Source: Paraburkholderia sediminicola
GTDB lineage: Bacteria > Pseudomonadota > Gammaproteobacteria > Burkholderiales > Burkholderiaceae
NCBI RefSeq assembly: GCF_902859805.1
Contig: NZ_CADIKC010000002.1
Location: forward strand, 310,001-374,000
Reading direction: 5' to 3'
DNA: 64,000 nt
The translations under genes were made by a program, and so were the position numbers. Position 1 is the stretch's first letter. The number at the start of each line of letters is the position of its first letter. The notes beneath the pieces were generated by a model. That model saw only the letters and a program-made list of their open reading frames with translations, did no database searches and was not told the origin of the DNA. Positions 1 to 8,633 of this stretch are shown in pieces.

Positions 1-205
1 GATCGCAACCGCGTCCGCCCAATTCGCGCGGCCACGTCACCATGCTCCAGCGGCCCGAATGCAGCGTGCGCTCCCATTCCCGATGCGCGGCAAAACCCGC
101 TTCGGTGTCGAAGCTCGGCAGCGGCTCGCGCGGCACGTGGACCGCGAGCCAGCTGCGAATCTCGGCGCGAAACGCGCGTTGTGCCGGCGTGTAATCGAGC
201 TTCAT
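1..205 (-). CDS. acyl-CoA dehydrogenase, N-terminal part (cut by window edge)
   Basis: Only the first ~68 codons are inside the window. The reading from 205 leftwards begins MKLDYTPAQRAFRAEIRSWL and continues with a tryptophan- and arginine-rich helical segment typical of the N-terminal domain of acyl-CoA dehydrogenases. The ATG overlaps the TGA of the upstream enoyl-CoA hydratase (ATGA at 202-205), so it is the next gene of the same operon. In actinobacterial C/D-ring degradation, acyl-CoA dehydrogenases act on HIP-derived CoA esters; a comparable role is inferred from context. The C-terminal FAD/base region is not visible. Confidence 0.75.
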   Translation of the reverse strand, partial: MKLDYTPAQRAFRAEIRSWLAVHVPREPLPSFDTEAGFAAHREWERTLHSGRWSMVTWPRELGGRGCD

Positions 206-1011
206 GCGCGCGCTCCGGTTTTGCGTTCGGCCTCGCTGAACTGCGCATCGCGCTTTTCGACGAAGGCCGAGCGTGCTTCGGCCGAGTCGTTCGTCATATA
301 CGCCTGCAAGGTGAAGCCCTGCTCCCAGCGGTATTTGTCTTCGAGATCGCCGTCTTCGATGCCGTTCAGCGCTTCTTTTGCGAGTTGGAGCATCGCGGGG
401 CTCTTCGTGGCGATCTTGCGGGCGATCTCGAACGCCGCTTCACGCAGCTGTTCGCGCGGCACCACGCGCTCGACCGCGCCGAGCCGGTAAGCTTCAGCGG
501 CGTCGACCATGTCTCCCGTGAAATACATCGCCCGCACTTTCTGCACGCCGAACATGCGCTGCAGATGCGCGCCGCCGCCCATCGCGCCCCGGTCGATCTC
601 GGGCACACCGAAGCGCGCGCAGTCGGATGCGACGATCACATCCGCCGCACCGCAAATGCCAATGCCGCCGCCAAGTACGAAACCATGCACCGCGACAATC
701 ACCGGCTTCGGATTGCGGTGCACCGCGCGAAAGGTCGCGTAATTGCCGGCGTTGACCGCGACGATCCGTTCGGGATGCGCCGCCAGTTCCTTGATATCGA
801 CGCCCGCACAAAAACCGCGCCCTGCCCCGCGCAACACGATCACGTGCACGCAGTCGTCGCGGCCGAGCGCGTCGATTGCGTCGGCAAGCGCTTGCCAGCC
901 GCGTGCGTCGAGCGCATTGACCGGCGGCTGGTCGATCACCAGTTCGCCGATGCCGCCTTCACGTTCGATGCTGAACGGCAGCGAGCGGACGCTATTGATG
1001 GGTTCTGTCAT
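202..1011 (-). CDS. enoyl-CoA hydratase/isomerase family protein
   Basis: A 269-residue crotonase-fold protein. The oxyanion-hole segments GRGFCAGVDIKEL (about residues 63-75) and GFVLGGGIGICGAADVI (about 109-125) are visible, followed by the C-terminal helical part. It lies between the ipdC-like gene and an acyl-CoA dehydrogenase and shares an ATGA overlap with the latter. Its exact substrate cannot be read from the sequence. Position next to ipdABC suggests a CoA ester from steroid rings C/D, and it is one of two candidates here for the EchA20 role. The start at 1011 gives a normal family length. Confidence 0.85.
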   Translation of the reverse strand: MTEPINSVRSLPFSIEREGGIGELVIDQPPVNALDARGWQALADAIDALGRDDCVHVIVLRGAGRGFCAGVDIKELAAHPERIVAVNAGNYATFRAVHRNPKPVIVAVHGFVLGGGIGICGAADVIVASDCARFGVPEIDRGAMGGGAHLQRMFGVQKVRAMYFTGDMVDAAEAYRLGAVERVVPREQLREAAFEIARKIATKSPAMLQLAKEALNGIEDGDLEDKYRWEQGFTLQAYMTNDSAEARSAFVEKRDAQFSEAERKTGARA

Positions 1012-1101
1012 GTCTCCGTCCCTGGTGAATGTTTGTGGGTTTGCTTTATGAGGTCGTGCGTGGCGTCGTGGCCTGAGTTATGGCTTGAGTCATGCCTTGC
1101 G

Positions 1102-2184
1102 TCATGCGTGAACCGGCGCGCTGCGCATCGCCGCCAGCGCATCGAGCCGCGCCACGGCTTCGTCGACGATGCGTGCGATCAAGGTCCCGCATGGCTCGAT
1201 CGCGCCGATCACCGCGGCAACCTGACCGCTCGGCAATACGCCCTCGTCCGGTTCGCCGTCAACGATCGCGCGCTGGATCAGAAACGGCGCGTTCGCCGCC
1301 ATCAACGTCTGGCTCGCGGTGTAGCTGTGATCGCGCAGTGCCTTGAAGCCGAGCGTGGCCATCTGGCCCAGACTCATGCCGCTCTGGCGGCGCCACGCTT
1401 CAGCCGTGCGCAATGCGAATAGCGTGCGGCGCAACGGGCCGAATGCTTCAAGGCGTAGCAGATAGGGGTTGTCGATCATTCGCTGCGGCAAGCCGTCCAG
1501 CGCTGCGGACACGCGAATTTGCGAAGGATCGTTGACCGCCACATAGCGCGCGAGCGTCGAGCGCGGCACCGGCGACTCTTCGGCCATCAGAAAGCGCGTG
1601 CCCATTGCAATACCTGCCGCGCCGTAACCGAGCGCGGCAGCAAGGCCGCGCCCGTCGAAGAAACCGCCCGCTGCGATCACTGGCACGTTGACTGCATCCA
1701 GCACTTTTGGCAGCAGCAGCGTAGTTGGCATCGAGCCGGTATGCCCACCGCCCTCGGCGCCTTGCACGGTGACCGCATCGGCGCCCAGTTCGACCGCCTT
1801 GGCCGCGTGCTTCGGCGCGCCCACGGTGGGAATGCACATCACACCGGCGTCCTTGAAGCGGCGGATCGTCTTCGCGTCCGGTCCGCGGCCGTAGCTGACC
1901 GCGCGCAGCCGGTGCTTGATCGCCAGATCGACCACCTGTGCCGCGTTTGGCTGGAACATGTGGAAGTTGATGCCGAACGGTTTGTCGGTCAGTTCCTTCA
2001 CGCGCAGGATTTCCGCTTCCACGCGTTCGGCTTCGAGCGTCGCTCCGGCCAGAAACCCGAAGCCACCCGCATTGCAGGTCGCGGCGACGAGCTTCGCGTC
2101 TGCGACCCAACCCATGGCCGTCTGCACGATCGGATAGCGGCAGCCGAGCAGATCGCACAACGGCGTATGCAGGGTGGCGCTCAT
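1102..2184 (-). CDS. ipdC: IpdC-like flavin-dependent oxidoreductase (nitronate monooxygenase family)
   Basis: A 360-residue TIM-barrel flavoprotein of the nitronate monooxygenase/2-nitropropane dioxygenase family. N-terminal YPIVQTAMGWVADAKL, the phosphate-binding GAEGGGHTG and IAAGGFFDGRGLAAALGYGA are characteristic. The start at 2184 (MSATLHTPLCDLLG) overlaps the TGA of the upstream hydratase gene as ATGA, which excludes the longer open frame. In Mycobacterium and Rhodococcus, IpdC acts on the hydroxylated HIC-CoA intermediate of steroid C/D rings; next to ipdA and ipdB the same role is likely. A true nitroalkane oxidase role is unlikely in this context. Confidence 0.8.
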   Translation of the reverse strand: MSATLHTPLCDLLGCRYPIVQTAMGWVADAKLVAATCNAGGFGFLAGATLEAERVEAEILRVKELTDKPFGINFHMFQPNAAQVVDLAIKHRLRAVSYGRGPDAKTIRRFKDAGVMCIPTVGAPKHAAKAVELGADAVTVQGAEGGGHTGSMPTTLLLPKVLDAVNVPVIAAGGFFDGRGLAAALGYGAAGIAMGTRFLMAEESPVPRSTLARYVAVNDPSQIRVSAALDGLPQRMIDNPYLLRLEAFGPLRRTLFALRTAEAWRRQSGMSLGQMATLGFKALRDHSYTASQTLMAANAPFLIQRAIVDGEPDEGVLPSGQVAAVIGAIEPCGTLIARIVDEAVARLDALAAMRSAPVHA

Positions 2185-3074
2185 GCGACCTCTCCTTTGG
2201 CCTTTGCATCGCCGACCGCCGCGGGGCCAGGCCGTTGCGACTCGGCCATCCTGCGCGCGTCGTAACCACCCAGCTTGTCGCCGCTCACCAGTTCGTTGTG
2301 TGCATGCGCGAAGTGGTGCCACGCGAACGCCGCATCCATCGCCGCGCGTTTTCCTTGCAGTTCTTCAACGTGATTCACAGCTTGCTTGGTCAGCGTCAAT
2401 CCGAGTCGCGGCATACGCGCGATCTTCGCGGCGATTTCCGTCGTGGCGTCCTGCAAGCGTTCGCGTGGCACCACGCGATTGACCATGCCCATCTGATACG
2501 CGCGCGCCGCATCCATCCGCTCGCCAAGAAACAGAAACTCCTTGGCGATGCGCGGATTCAGTTCATACGCATGCGCAAAATACTCGACGCCGGGAATGCC
2601 CATGCGTACCACCGGATCGGAAAAGAACGCGTCCTCCGATGCAACAATCAGATCGCACACCCACGCCAGCATCAGGCCGCCCGCCACACATGCGCCCTGC
2701 ACCATCGCGATGGTCGGCTTGGGCAAATCGCGCCAGCGGCGGCACATGCCGAGATAAACCTCCTGCTCGCGGGCGTACAGGAACTCGCCCCCTTCCTTGC
2801 CGACGTGGTCGTACCAGAGCGACGCGCGCTCGAACGACTGATCGATGTCCCGGCCCGGCGTGCCGATGTCGTGGCCCGCCGAAAAATGCTTGCCCGCGCC
2901 TGCAAGAACGATGACTTTCACCGCATCGTCGTTCGATGCGCGTTTGAACGCGGCGTCGAGCGCATAGGTCATCTTCGAGTTCTGCGCGTTGTGATACTCG
3001 GGGCGATTCATCGTGATCGTGGCGATACCATCGCTCACGCTGTATTCGACGACGCTTTCGTGGGTGGCTTGCAT
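2181..3074 (-). CDS. enoyl-CoA hydratase family protein (candidate ring hydrolase)
   Basis: A 297-residue crotonase-superfamily protein starting MQATHESVVEYSVSDGIATI. The start at 3074 is preceded by GAGGGA at good spacing and follows IpdB by 8 nt. Oxyanion segments HFSAGHDIGTP and VQGACVAGGLMLAW are clear. A longer loop between them (SFERASLWYDHVGKEGGEF) distinguishes it from short hydratases. In Mtb, echA20 sits beside ipdA, ipdB and ipdC and opens the ring of HIEC-CoA. Position supports that role here, but the insertion means orthology to EchA20 is not certain. Confidence 0.82.
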   Translation of the reverse strand: MQATHESVVEYSVSDGIATITMNRPEYHNAQNSKMTYALDAAFKRASNDDAVKVIVLAGAGKHFSAGHDIGTPGRDIDQSFERASLWYDHVGKEGGEFLYAREQEVYLGMCRRWRDLPKPTIAMVQGACVAGGLMLAWVCDLIVASEDAFFSDPVVRMGIPGVEYFAHAYELNPRIAKEFLFLGERMDAARAYQMGMVNRVVPRERLQDATTEIAAKIARMPRLGLTLTKQAVNHVEELQGKRAAMDAAFAWHHFAHAHNELVSGDKLGGYDARRMAESQRPGPAAVGDAKAKGEVA

Positions 3075-3082
3075 GATGTCCC

Positions 3083-3880
3083 TCACACGCGGCGCGGCGC
3101 GGGGTTGTTGCGCACAACGCTCGCACGCAGGTTGTGCGGATCGAGAGCACGCACGATACGCAGATCTTCCGCGCCAGGCGGCGGCGTCACGTGCATGTCG
3201 GGATGCTCTTTGAGTTCGAAACCCGTCGCGTCCTGTACTTCGTCGAAGCTCACGCCAGGATGCAGCGAACGCACCTGCACCGCGTGATTCACGCCGCCAA
3301 AGTCCATCACGCACAGATCGGTAATCACGCTGCGCAGATCGGTGAACGCACGCATGCCGGGGATTTCGCGCGCGGGGTTGTAACCCACGCTGCACACCAT
3401 GTCGACTTCACCGGCAACAAACGTGCGCTTACCGTGACCGGGGACGAAGAACGAGTTCGCGTGATTGATGCTGTTGCCCGGGAAACCGCGCGCGCCGAGC
3501 AATTGCGTTTTCGGGCGGGCGTAGTCGTCGCCGAGCCAGGAGATGTTGGCCTGGCCGAAGCGGTCGATCTGCGTGGGCATCACCAGCGCATGACGCTTGC
3601 CGTGCCACACACAATCGAACACGCGCTCATAGGTCATCAAACCGGACGCCTGCACGCGATAGCCCGCTACACGCGGTCCGAGCGGCACCGGGCTTTCGAC
3701 CAGATAGGCCTCGCCATCGGTAAGCATCAGGCCTGCGTTGTATGCGAGGCGCGCAAGACCCGCGGCGAGGCGCGGCCCCGTGCCAATGCCAGTCGCCAGC
3801 ACTTCGCCGTCATCACGCCAGACGCGTGCCGCCGCGGCGATCATCAATTCGGCGAGGGAATAATCGAGAGAGTCGCTCAT
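3083..3880 (-). CDS. ipdB: IpdB-like CoA-transferase-family beta subunit
   Basis: A 265-residue protein of the CoA-transferase family I beta-subunit fold, starting MSDSLDYSLAELMIAAAARV. It follows the alpha subunit by 10 nt. In steroid degraders IpdA/IpdB form a heteromer that, despite the transferase fold, hydrolyses the last carbocycle (the COCHEA-CoA ring); the pairing with an IpdC homologue and ring-cleavage dioxygenase supports this rather than a simple 3-oxoacid CoA-transferase. The segment GARGFPGNSINHANSFFVPGHG resembles the substrate-binding region of the family. Confidence 0.83.
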   Translation of the reverse strand: MSDSLDYSLAELMIAAAARVWRDDGEVLATGIGTGPRLAAGLARLAYNAGLMLTDGEAYLVESPVPLGPRVAGYRVQASGLMTYERVFDCVWHGKRHALVMPTQIDRFGQANISWLGDDYARPKTQLLGARGFPGNSINHANSFFVPGHGKRTFVAGEVDMVCSVGYNPAREIPGMRAFTDLRSVITDLCVMDFGGVNHAVQVRSLHPGVSFDEVQDATGFELKEHPDMHVTPPPGAEDLRIVRALDPHNLRASVVRNNPAPRRV

Positions 3881-3890
3881 GTGCGCTCCA

Positions 3891-4775
3891 TTACAGAATC
3901 GGCAACGGCAGGGCCGCTACATGGGACCGGCCGCCTGCGCGTTGCAGATAGCCCGGTTCGTCGGCGCCTACTACGTCACTCAGGTAAGCCGCTGTTTGTT
4001 GCGGATCTTCCGCACTCGCGCAATACGTTTTCAGATGTGGCAAATCCCAGCCGTAAGCCGGCGCGCACGAAGTGGGATGTGCGCCGCAAGGTGCGTGAAC
4101 CACGCCGCTTACGAGCGATCGTTCGAAGGTATTGCGGCGAGCGAGGTCGAGGTCGTCGCTCGCGAGCGTTTCGACCAGCGTCTCGCTGCTGACGAAGCAC
4201 TTCTTCGCCGCGCGCGCAAACCATGCGTCGAAGAAAGGATCCGGACCGTCGATGCGTGTGTTGCCCATCCGGTCCGCGGCGTTCACGTGCAGCAGCGCGG
4301 CATCGAGTTCAAGCGCCGGCATCGCCAGCAGCGTCTCGCCGCCATACGGCGATTGCACGGTACGCAGATGCGGAGCGTGTTTCAGCAGATCGGTGCCGAG
4401 GCCGACGCGCGTCGGCAGAAACGGCAAACGTGCCGCAGCAGCACGCAGACCGAGTTGCAGCAGACCTTCGTCGAGCTCCCACACGTCGAGTGCGCCCTGT
4501 TCACGTGCCCGGCGAAAATGCGGTTCGAGCGGGATCACATCGAGCGACACGAAGCCGAACACCAGCTTGCGCACTTTGCCCGCCGCGCACAGCAGTCCAA
4601 CGTCCGGACCGCCATACGCAATCACGGTGAGGTCCTTCAGATTCGAGCGGACGATCTCGCGGACGAGCGCCATCGGCTTGCGGCGCGGGCCCCAGCCGCC
4701 GATGCCGATCGTCATGCCGTCGGCGAGCTGCGCCACGACATCGCGCGCGCTGAGAGTTTTATCGAGTGATTTCAT
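3891..4775 (-). CDS. ipdA: IpdA-like CoA-transferase-family alpha subunit
   Basis: A 294-residue CoA-transferase family I alpha subunit. The glycine-rich N-terminal segment GMTIGIGGWGPRRKPMALV is the typical CoA-binding loop, followed by LTVIAYGGPDVGLL. It is immediately upstream of the matching beta subunit. Known function of the pair in steroid catabolism is hydrolytic cleavage of the former ring C/D intermediate. It lies 53 nt downstream of the extradiol dioxygenase gene, consistent with one transcript starting near 5.8 kb. Confidence 0.83.
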   Translation of the reverse strand: MKSLDKTLSARDVVAQLADGMTIGIGGWGPRRKPMALVREIVRSNLKDLTVIAYGGPDVGLLCAAGKVRKLVFGFVSLDVIPLEPHFRRAREQGALDVWELDEGLLQLGLRAAAARLPFLPTRVGLGTDLLKHAPHLRTVQSPYGGETLLAMPALELDAALLHVNAADRMGNTRIDGPDPFFDAWFARAAKKCFVSSETLVETLASDDLDLARRNTFERSLVSGVVHAPCGAHPTSCAPAYGWDLPHLKTYCASAEDPQQTAAYLSDVVGADEPGYLQRAGGRSHVAALPLPIL

Positions 4776-4828
4776 GCGGTATTCCTGCTGATTTTTTGCG
4801 TGCTTGCTGCGGGTTTCCCGACCATGGC

Positions 4829-5725
4829 CTAGCGGAATCCAACGCTGAAGTCATGACCCCACAGGCTCACGCGCGTCGCCTCGTAGACGTTGTGCTGCGC
4901 CCAGTCGACCGTCAAACCGCCATAGCCGTACTCCAGATCGAAGCCGCCCGGCGTTTTCATGTAGAACGAGATCATGTGGTCGTTGCAATGACGGCCGAGC
5001 GTCGCGGAGAGCTTCACGCCTTGCGTCGCGACCCGGTCGAGCGCGCGGCCCACTTCGTCCATCGAATCCACCTCGGCCATCACGTGGATGCAGCCGGACG
5101 GCACCGGCAGGTCCATGATCGCGAGGCTGTGATGACGCGCGTTTTTGCAATGCAGGAAATGGATGCGTTTTTCGGGCTCGGCGGGGTCGTCGGTGAAACG
5201 CACGCGGAAGATGTCGGAGAGTTCGAAGCCGAGCACGTCGCGCAGGAACGCATCGGTCGCGTCGAATTTCGGCGCGGGCAGCACGGCGTGCCCGAGGCCC
5301 ATCGCGCCGGTGACGAAGCCGGCCACGCCCAGCTGCGATACGAAGCGCCGGAAATCCGCGCGTACGCCCCAGAAAAACTCGTGCCGGTTGCCGGAGGGAT
5401 CCGTGCACCACACCATCGCCTGCACGCGGCGCAGCGCGGTTTCCTGCGCGCTGGCGCGGATCGGTCCCACGCCGGCCGCCTCGAGAGCGCGGATGGCATG
5501 GTCGAATGCAGCCGCGTCGGCCAGTTCCCAACCCGAAGCGAAGTAGCGGTCGGCCTCGCCGGGCACGATCAGGTAGCGGAAATCGCGCTCGTCCATCTTC
5601 ACGTACAACGCGCCGTCCGTTGCGTCCAGCGCCTGCATGCCCAGCACGTTTTCCGCGCAGCCGCGCCACGTGTCGATATTCGCCGACTGCACGACGATGT
5701 AGCCCAAAGCCCGTACATCGATCAT
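4829..5725 (-). CDS. tesB: extradiol ring-cleavage dioxygenase (TesB/HsaC, 3,4-DHSA dioxygenase)
   Basis: A 298-residue two-domain type I extradiol (vicinal oxygen chelate) dioxygenase. The three Fe(II) ligands are recognisable as H146 (GLGHAVL), H214 (CIHVMAEV) and E265 (FDLEYGYGG), with the usual spacing of HsaC/BphC enzymes. Meta-cleavage of 3,4-DHSA, the product of TesA1A2, is the expected reaction. The start at 5725 has GGAGGAG just upstream. A conserved 20-bp element (5787-5806) lies 61 nt upstream and probably marks a promoter inside the long minus-strand cluster. Confidence 0.9.
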   Translation of the reverse strand: MIDVRALGYIVVQSANIDTWRGCAENVLGMQALDATDGALYVKMDERDFRYLIVPGEADRYFASGWELADAAAFDHAIRALEAAGVGPIRASAQETALRRVQAMVWCTDPSGNRHEFFWGVRADFRRFVSQLGVAGFVTGAMGLGHAVLPAPKFDATDAFLRDVLGFELSDIFRVRFTDDPAEPEKRIHFLHCKNARHHSLAIMDLPVPSGCIHVMAEVDSMDEVGRALDRVATQGVKLSATLGRHCNDHMISFYMKTPGGFDLEYGYGGLTVDWAQHNVYEATRVSLWGHDFSVGFR

Positions 5726-5786
5726 CTCCGACTCCTCCAGAAGCTGTTGTTGTCAGGCTTATTCTGGCGGTCCCGGGGGCGGCTAA

Positions 5787-5806
5787 CATCGTCTGTTGGG
5801 ACTAGC
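5787..5806 (-). promoter_or_regulatory. steroid-cluster element, copy A
   Basis: Minus-strand sequence GCTAGTCCCAACAGACGATG. The core GTCC-N4-AGACGATG is shared with four other intergenic copies in this window, all with the GATG end facing the downstream gene. It overlaps the last codons of the acyl-CoA ligase gene and lies 61 nt upstream of the extradiol dioxygenase start. It is probably a regulator-binding site; the TeiR-like LuxR protein encoded at 16.7-17.9 kb is the obvious candidate. Confidence 0.55.
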
Positions 5807-7430
5807 TTGCAGCGGTGTTTTCAGCAGTGTTTTCGTGGATTTTTTCGTCGCTTCTGACTGCCTCGCGCAGGCGGTATTTGAGTACCTTGCCGGCTGCGCT
5901 GACGGGCAGCTGATCGACCAGCGTGAGATGCCGCGGCACCTTGTAGTTCGCCATGTTCTTGCGGGCCCAGTCGGTCAGTTCTTCCGCGCTCGCGTGCTCG
6001 CCCGAACGCAGCACGACATACGCGTGCCCCACTTCGCCGAGCCGCGCGTCGGGCACGCCGACCAGCGCCACTTGCGCCACCGCTGGATGCGCGCTGAACA
6101 GCCGCTCGATCTCCGCCGGATAGCAATTGAAACCGCCGACGATGAACATGTCCTTGATACGGTCGGTGATGCGCAGATAGCCGCGTTCGTCGAGCGTGCC
6201 GAGGTCGCCGGTGTGCAGCCAGCCTTCATCGTCAACCGCTTCCGAACTGGCGTCCTGCTGGCCGAAATAGCCCTGCATCACGTTGTAGCCGCGAATCAGG
6301 ATTTCTCCAGTTTGGCCGGATGGAAGCGCATCGCCGCTGCTGTCGGCAATACGAATCTCCACGCCCGGCATCGCACGCCCCGAGGTGTACGCAATGGTCT
6401 CAGCGTCGTCGCCGCTGCGGCACAGCGCGGCGAAACCGCACGATTCAGTAAGGCCGTAACCCGTCAGCACAGTTTCGAAACCTAGTTGCGCGCGCATCCT
6501 TTCGATCAGACTCGGCGCAATCGCGGCAGCGCCAGTCACCGCGACTCTCAACGACGACAGATCGCGTGCGGCCAGATCCGGCATGTCGAGCAACGCGTGA
6601 TACAGCGTCGGCGGCCCCGGCAAGACGGACACGCGATCACGCACGATGCGCTCGAGCACGCGCTCCGGGTTGAACACCAGATGTGGCAACACGGTCGCGC
6701 CGCTCGCGAACGCTGCCAACCAACCGGCCTTGTAGCCGAACGCATGAAAGAACGGATTGACGATCAGATAGCGGTCGCTCTCGCGCAGCGTCGCGATCTG
6801 CGCCCAATCGTGGACTGCATGCAGGTTCTGGCCATGCGTCGTCATCACGCCTTTCGGCCGTCCCGTCGTGCCGGACGTGAACATGATGTCCATCAGCGTG
6901 TCGGGGCGCACTGTCGCCTCGCGGGTGCGAAACGCTTCCATCGAGGTGCCTGCGGCGCGCATCAGAAACGCGTCCCACGTCTCATCGCGGCCGTCGCTCG
7001 ATTCCGCTGCCGCGCCGTCAAACACCACGACCCGTTCGAGCCCGGCAGGACGGTGCGCAGCCAGCATGGCCGGATACGAATCCCCAAGGAAGGTGCCACA
7101 GCAGAACAGCAACCGCGCGCCACTGTCCTCGAGAATCGCGGCAGCCTCCAGGCCCTTCATGCGCGTGTTGATCGGCACCAGCGCCGCGCCCGCGCTGTGA
7201 ATCGCGAGCGCCGCCACGATCCATTCAGCGACATTCGGCGCCCAGATCGCGACGCGCTCGCCCGGCTGGATGCCGCAACTCATCAGCGCGCGCGCCGCTT
7301 CGATCCGCGCCGCGTCCAGTTGCGCATAGCTCAGGTTACCCTGGGCTGTTTCGATCGCGGTGCGCGTGCCGAAGCGCGCGGCGCCGCGCGCGATCAGCGC
7401 GGGCGTCGTCAGGATGTGGTTGAGCGTCAT
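5802..7430 (-). CDS. acyl-CoA synthetase (FadD3-like)
   Basis: A 542-residue ANL-superfamily AMP-forming ligase. The P-loop-like motif MFTSGTTGRPKGVMTTH, the GWLHTGDLG motif and the C-terminal PVSAAGKVLKYRLRE with catalytic Lys are all present. The start MTLNHILTTP at 7430 was chosen over an upstream in-frame extension because the family domain begins immediately after it. In steroid degradation FadD3 activates the C/D-ring propanoate HIP; position directly upstream of tesB-ipdAB makes that the most likely substrate, though a side-chain acid cannot be excluded. Confidence 0.85.
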   Translation of the reverse strand: MTLNHILTTPALIARGAARFGTRTAIETAQGNLSYAQLDAARIEAARALMSCGIQPGERVAIWAPNVAEWIVAALAIHSAGAALVPINTRMKGLEAAAILEDSGARLLFCCGTFLGDSYPAMLAAHRPAGLERVVVFDGAAAESSDGRDETWDAFLMRAAGTSMEAFRTREATVRPDTLMDIMFTSGTTGRPKGVMTTHGQNLHAVHDWAQIATLRESDRYLIVNPFFHAFGYKAGWLAAFASGATVLPHLVFNPERVLERIVRDRVSVLPGPPTLYHALLDMPDLAARDLSSLRVAVTGAAAIAPSLIERMRAQLGFETVLTGYGLTESCGFAALCRSGDDAETIAYTSGRAMPGVEIRIADSSGDALPSGQTGEILIRGYNVMQGYFGQQDASSEAVDDEGWLHTGDLGTLDERGYLRITDRIKDMFIVGGFNCYPAEIERLFSAHPAVAQVALVGVPDARLGEVGHAYVVLRSGEHASAEELTDWARKNMANYKVPRHLTLVDQLPVSAAGKVLKYRLREAVRSDEKIHENTAENTAAS

Positions 7431-7497
7431 GGTGAATTCGATGGATGGGGTTCGCGGCAGGCGCAACACGCGAGAGCCGCGCGTGCGGACCGCGAAC

Positions 7498-8622
7498 CTA
7501 GTCAGGAAAGACCACGCGCAGCGTCGCGCTGGCGGGTGTCGCACTACAGGCAAGCGTCCAGCCGTCGGTCAGATCGGCCGCATCGAGCACGTGGTTGGCA
7601 TTCAGGTTCACGCTGCCGGATTCGACCCGGCACATGCAGGCGCCGCACAAACCGCTGCGGCACGAGTTAGGGGCTGGCACGTCGGCGCGCAGCATCGCGT
7701 CGAGCAGGGTTTCGCCGGTTTCGCAGATGAACGTGAAGGTGTTGCCGTCGAGTACGGTTTCGATTGCTGCATTGACGATGGGAGCGGTCGAAGCCGATTC
7801 AGATGCTGGCGGCATTTCGGACGCGGTGTGCGCGCCCGGTGCCGCGGGCACGCCACCGTCTCCAGGAACTGCCGACACACCAGATACGGACACGCCAGGC
7901 GTAGCCGGCAAATCCGGCAGCGAGGCAAACCGCTCCACATGCACCTTCGCTCGCGGCAACCCCAGCGCAAGCATTGCTGCTAACGCATTCTCCATGAACA
8001 GCGCCGGCCCGCAGATGAAGCATTCCTGCATGCTCCAGGGCCGCGCCAGTTCTTCCAGATGACGTTGCTGCGGAATGCCCTGCACGCTATCGAGCCAGTG
8101 AATCACCCGCAATCGTCCCGCGTGCCGCTGCCCGAGTTGCCGCAGCTCTTCACTGAAAATCACTGACTGTGCGTCCCGATTCGCGTAGATGAGGGTCAGC
8201 ATGCCACGCCCGTTCACCAGCGCGGACTTGAGAATCGACAGCACCGGCGTGATGCCACTGCCGCCCGCGAACAGCAGCAGATCGCCGTCGAGCGAACGCG
8301 GGGTGAACACGCCCGCAGGCGCCATCACGTCGAGTTCGTCGCCGGGCTGAATGCTGTCGCACATCCAGTTCGACACGCGCCCATCGCGCACCCGCTTGAC
8401 GGTGATCTTCGGCGCGCGGTCGATGCCCGGCGCACTCGAAAGCGAATAACAGCGCTGCACGGTGGCATCCGCGCACGGCACCTTGAGCGTGAGAAACTGC
8501 CCCGGGCGATAGCTGAATGCATCGTGCAGCGCCTGCGGCAGATCGAACACGAAAGAGCGCGCGTCGGCGCTCTCCGCGATCACGTCCGCCACTTTGAGCC
8601 GGTGAAAACGCGAATCGGCCAT
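7498..8622 (-). CDS. kshB: 3-ketosteroid 9alpha-hydroxylase reductase-like protein (KshB type)
   Basis: A 374-residue class IA-type reductase: FAD domain (YRPGQFLTLKVP, about residues 38-49; RCYSLSSAP), NAD domain (FAGGSGITPVLSILKS), then a C-terminal plant-type [2Fe-2S] domain with the CRSGLCGACMC cysteines and a last cysteine in LACSATP. Between the NAD and Fe-S domains is an unusual ~45-residue Ala/Pro/Ser/Gly-rich linker. KshB normally passes electrons to the Rieske oxygenase KshA, which is not in this window. A related oxygenase reductase is the main alternative. Confidence 0.82.
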   Translation of the reverse strand: MADSRFHRLKVADVIAESADARSFVFDLPQALHDAFSYRPGQFLTLKVPCADATVQRCYSLSSAPGIDRAPKITVKRVRDGRVSNWMCDSIQPGDELDVMAPAGVFTPRSLDGDLLLFAGGSGITPVLSILKSALVNGRGMLTLIYANRDAQSVIFSEELRQLGQRHAGRLRVIHWLDSVQGIPQQRHLEELARPWSMQECFICGPALFMENALAAMLALGLPRAKVHVERFASLPDLPATPGVSVSGVSAVPGDGGVPAAPGAHTASEMPPASESASTAPIVNAAIETVLDGNTFTFICETGETLLDAMLRADVPAPNSCRSGLCGACMCRVESGSVNLNANHVLDAADLTDGWTLACSATPASATLRVVFPD

Positions 8623-8633
8623 AACGTAGGAAC

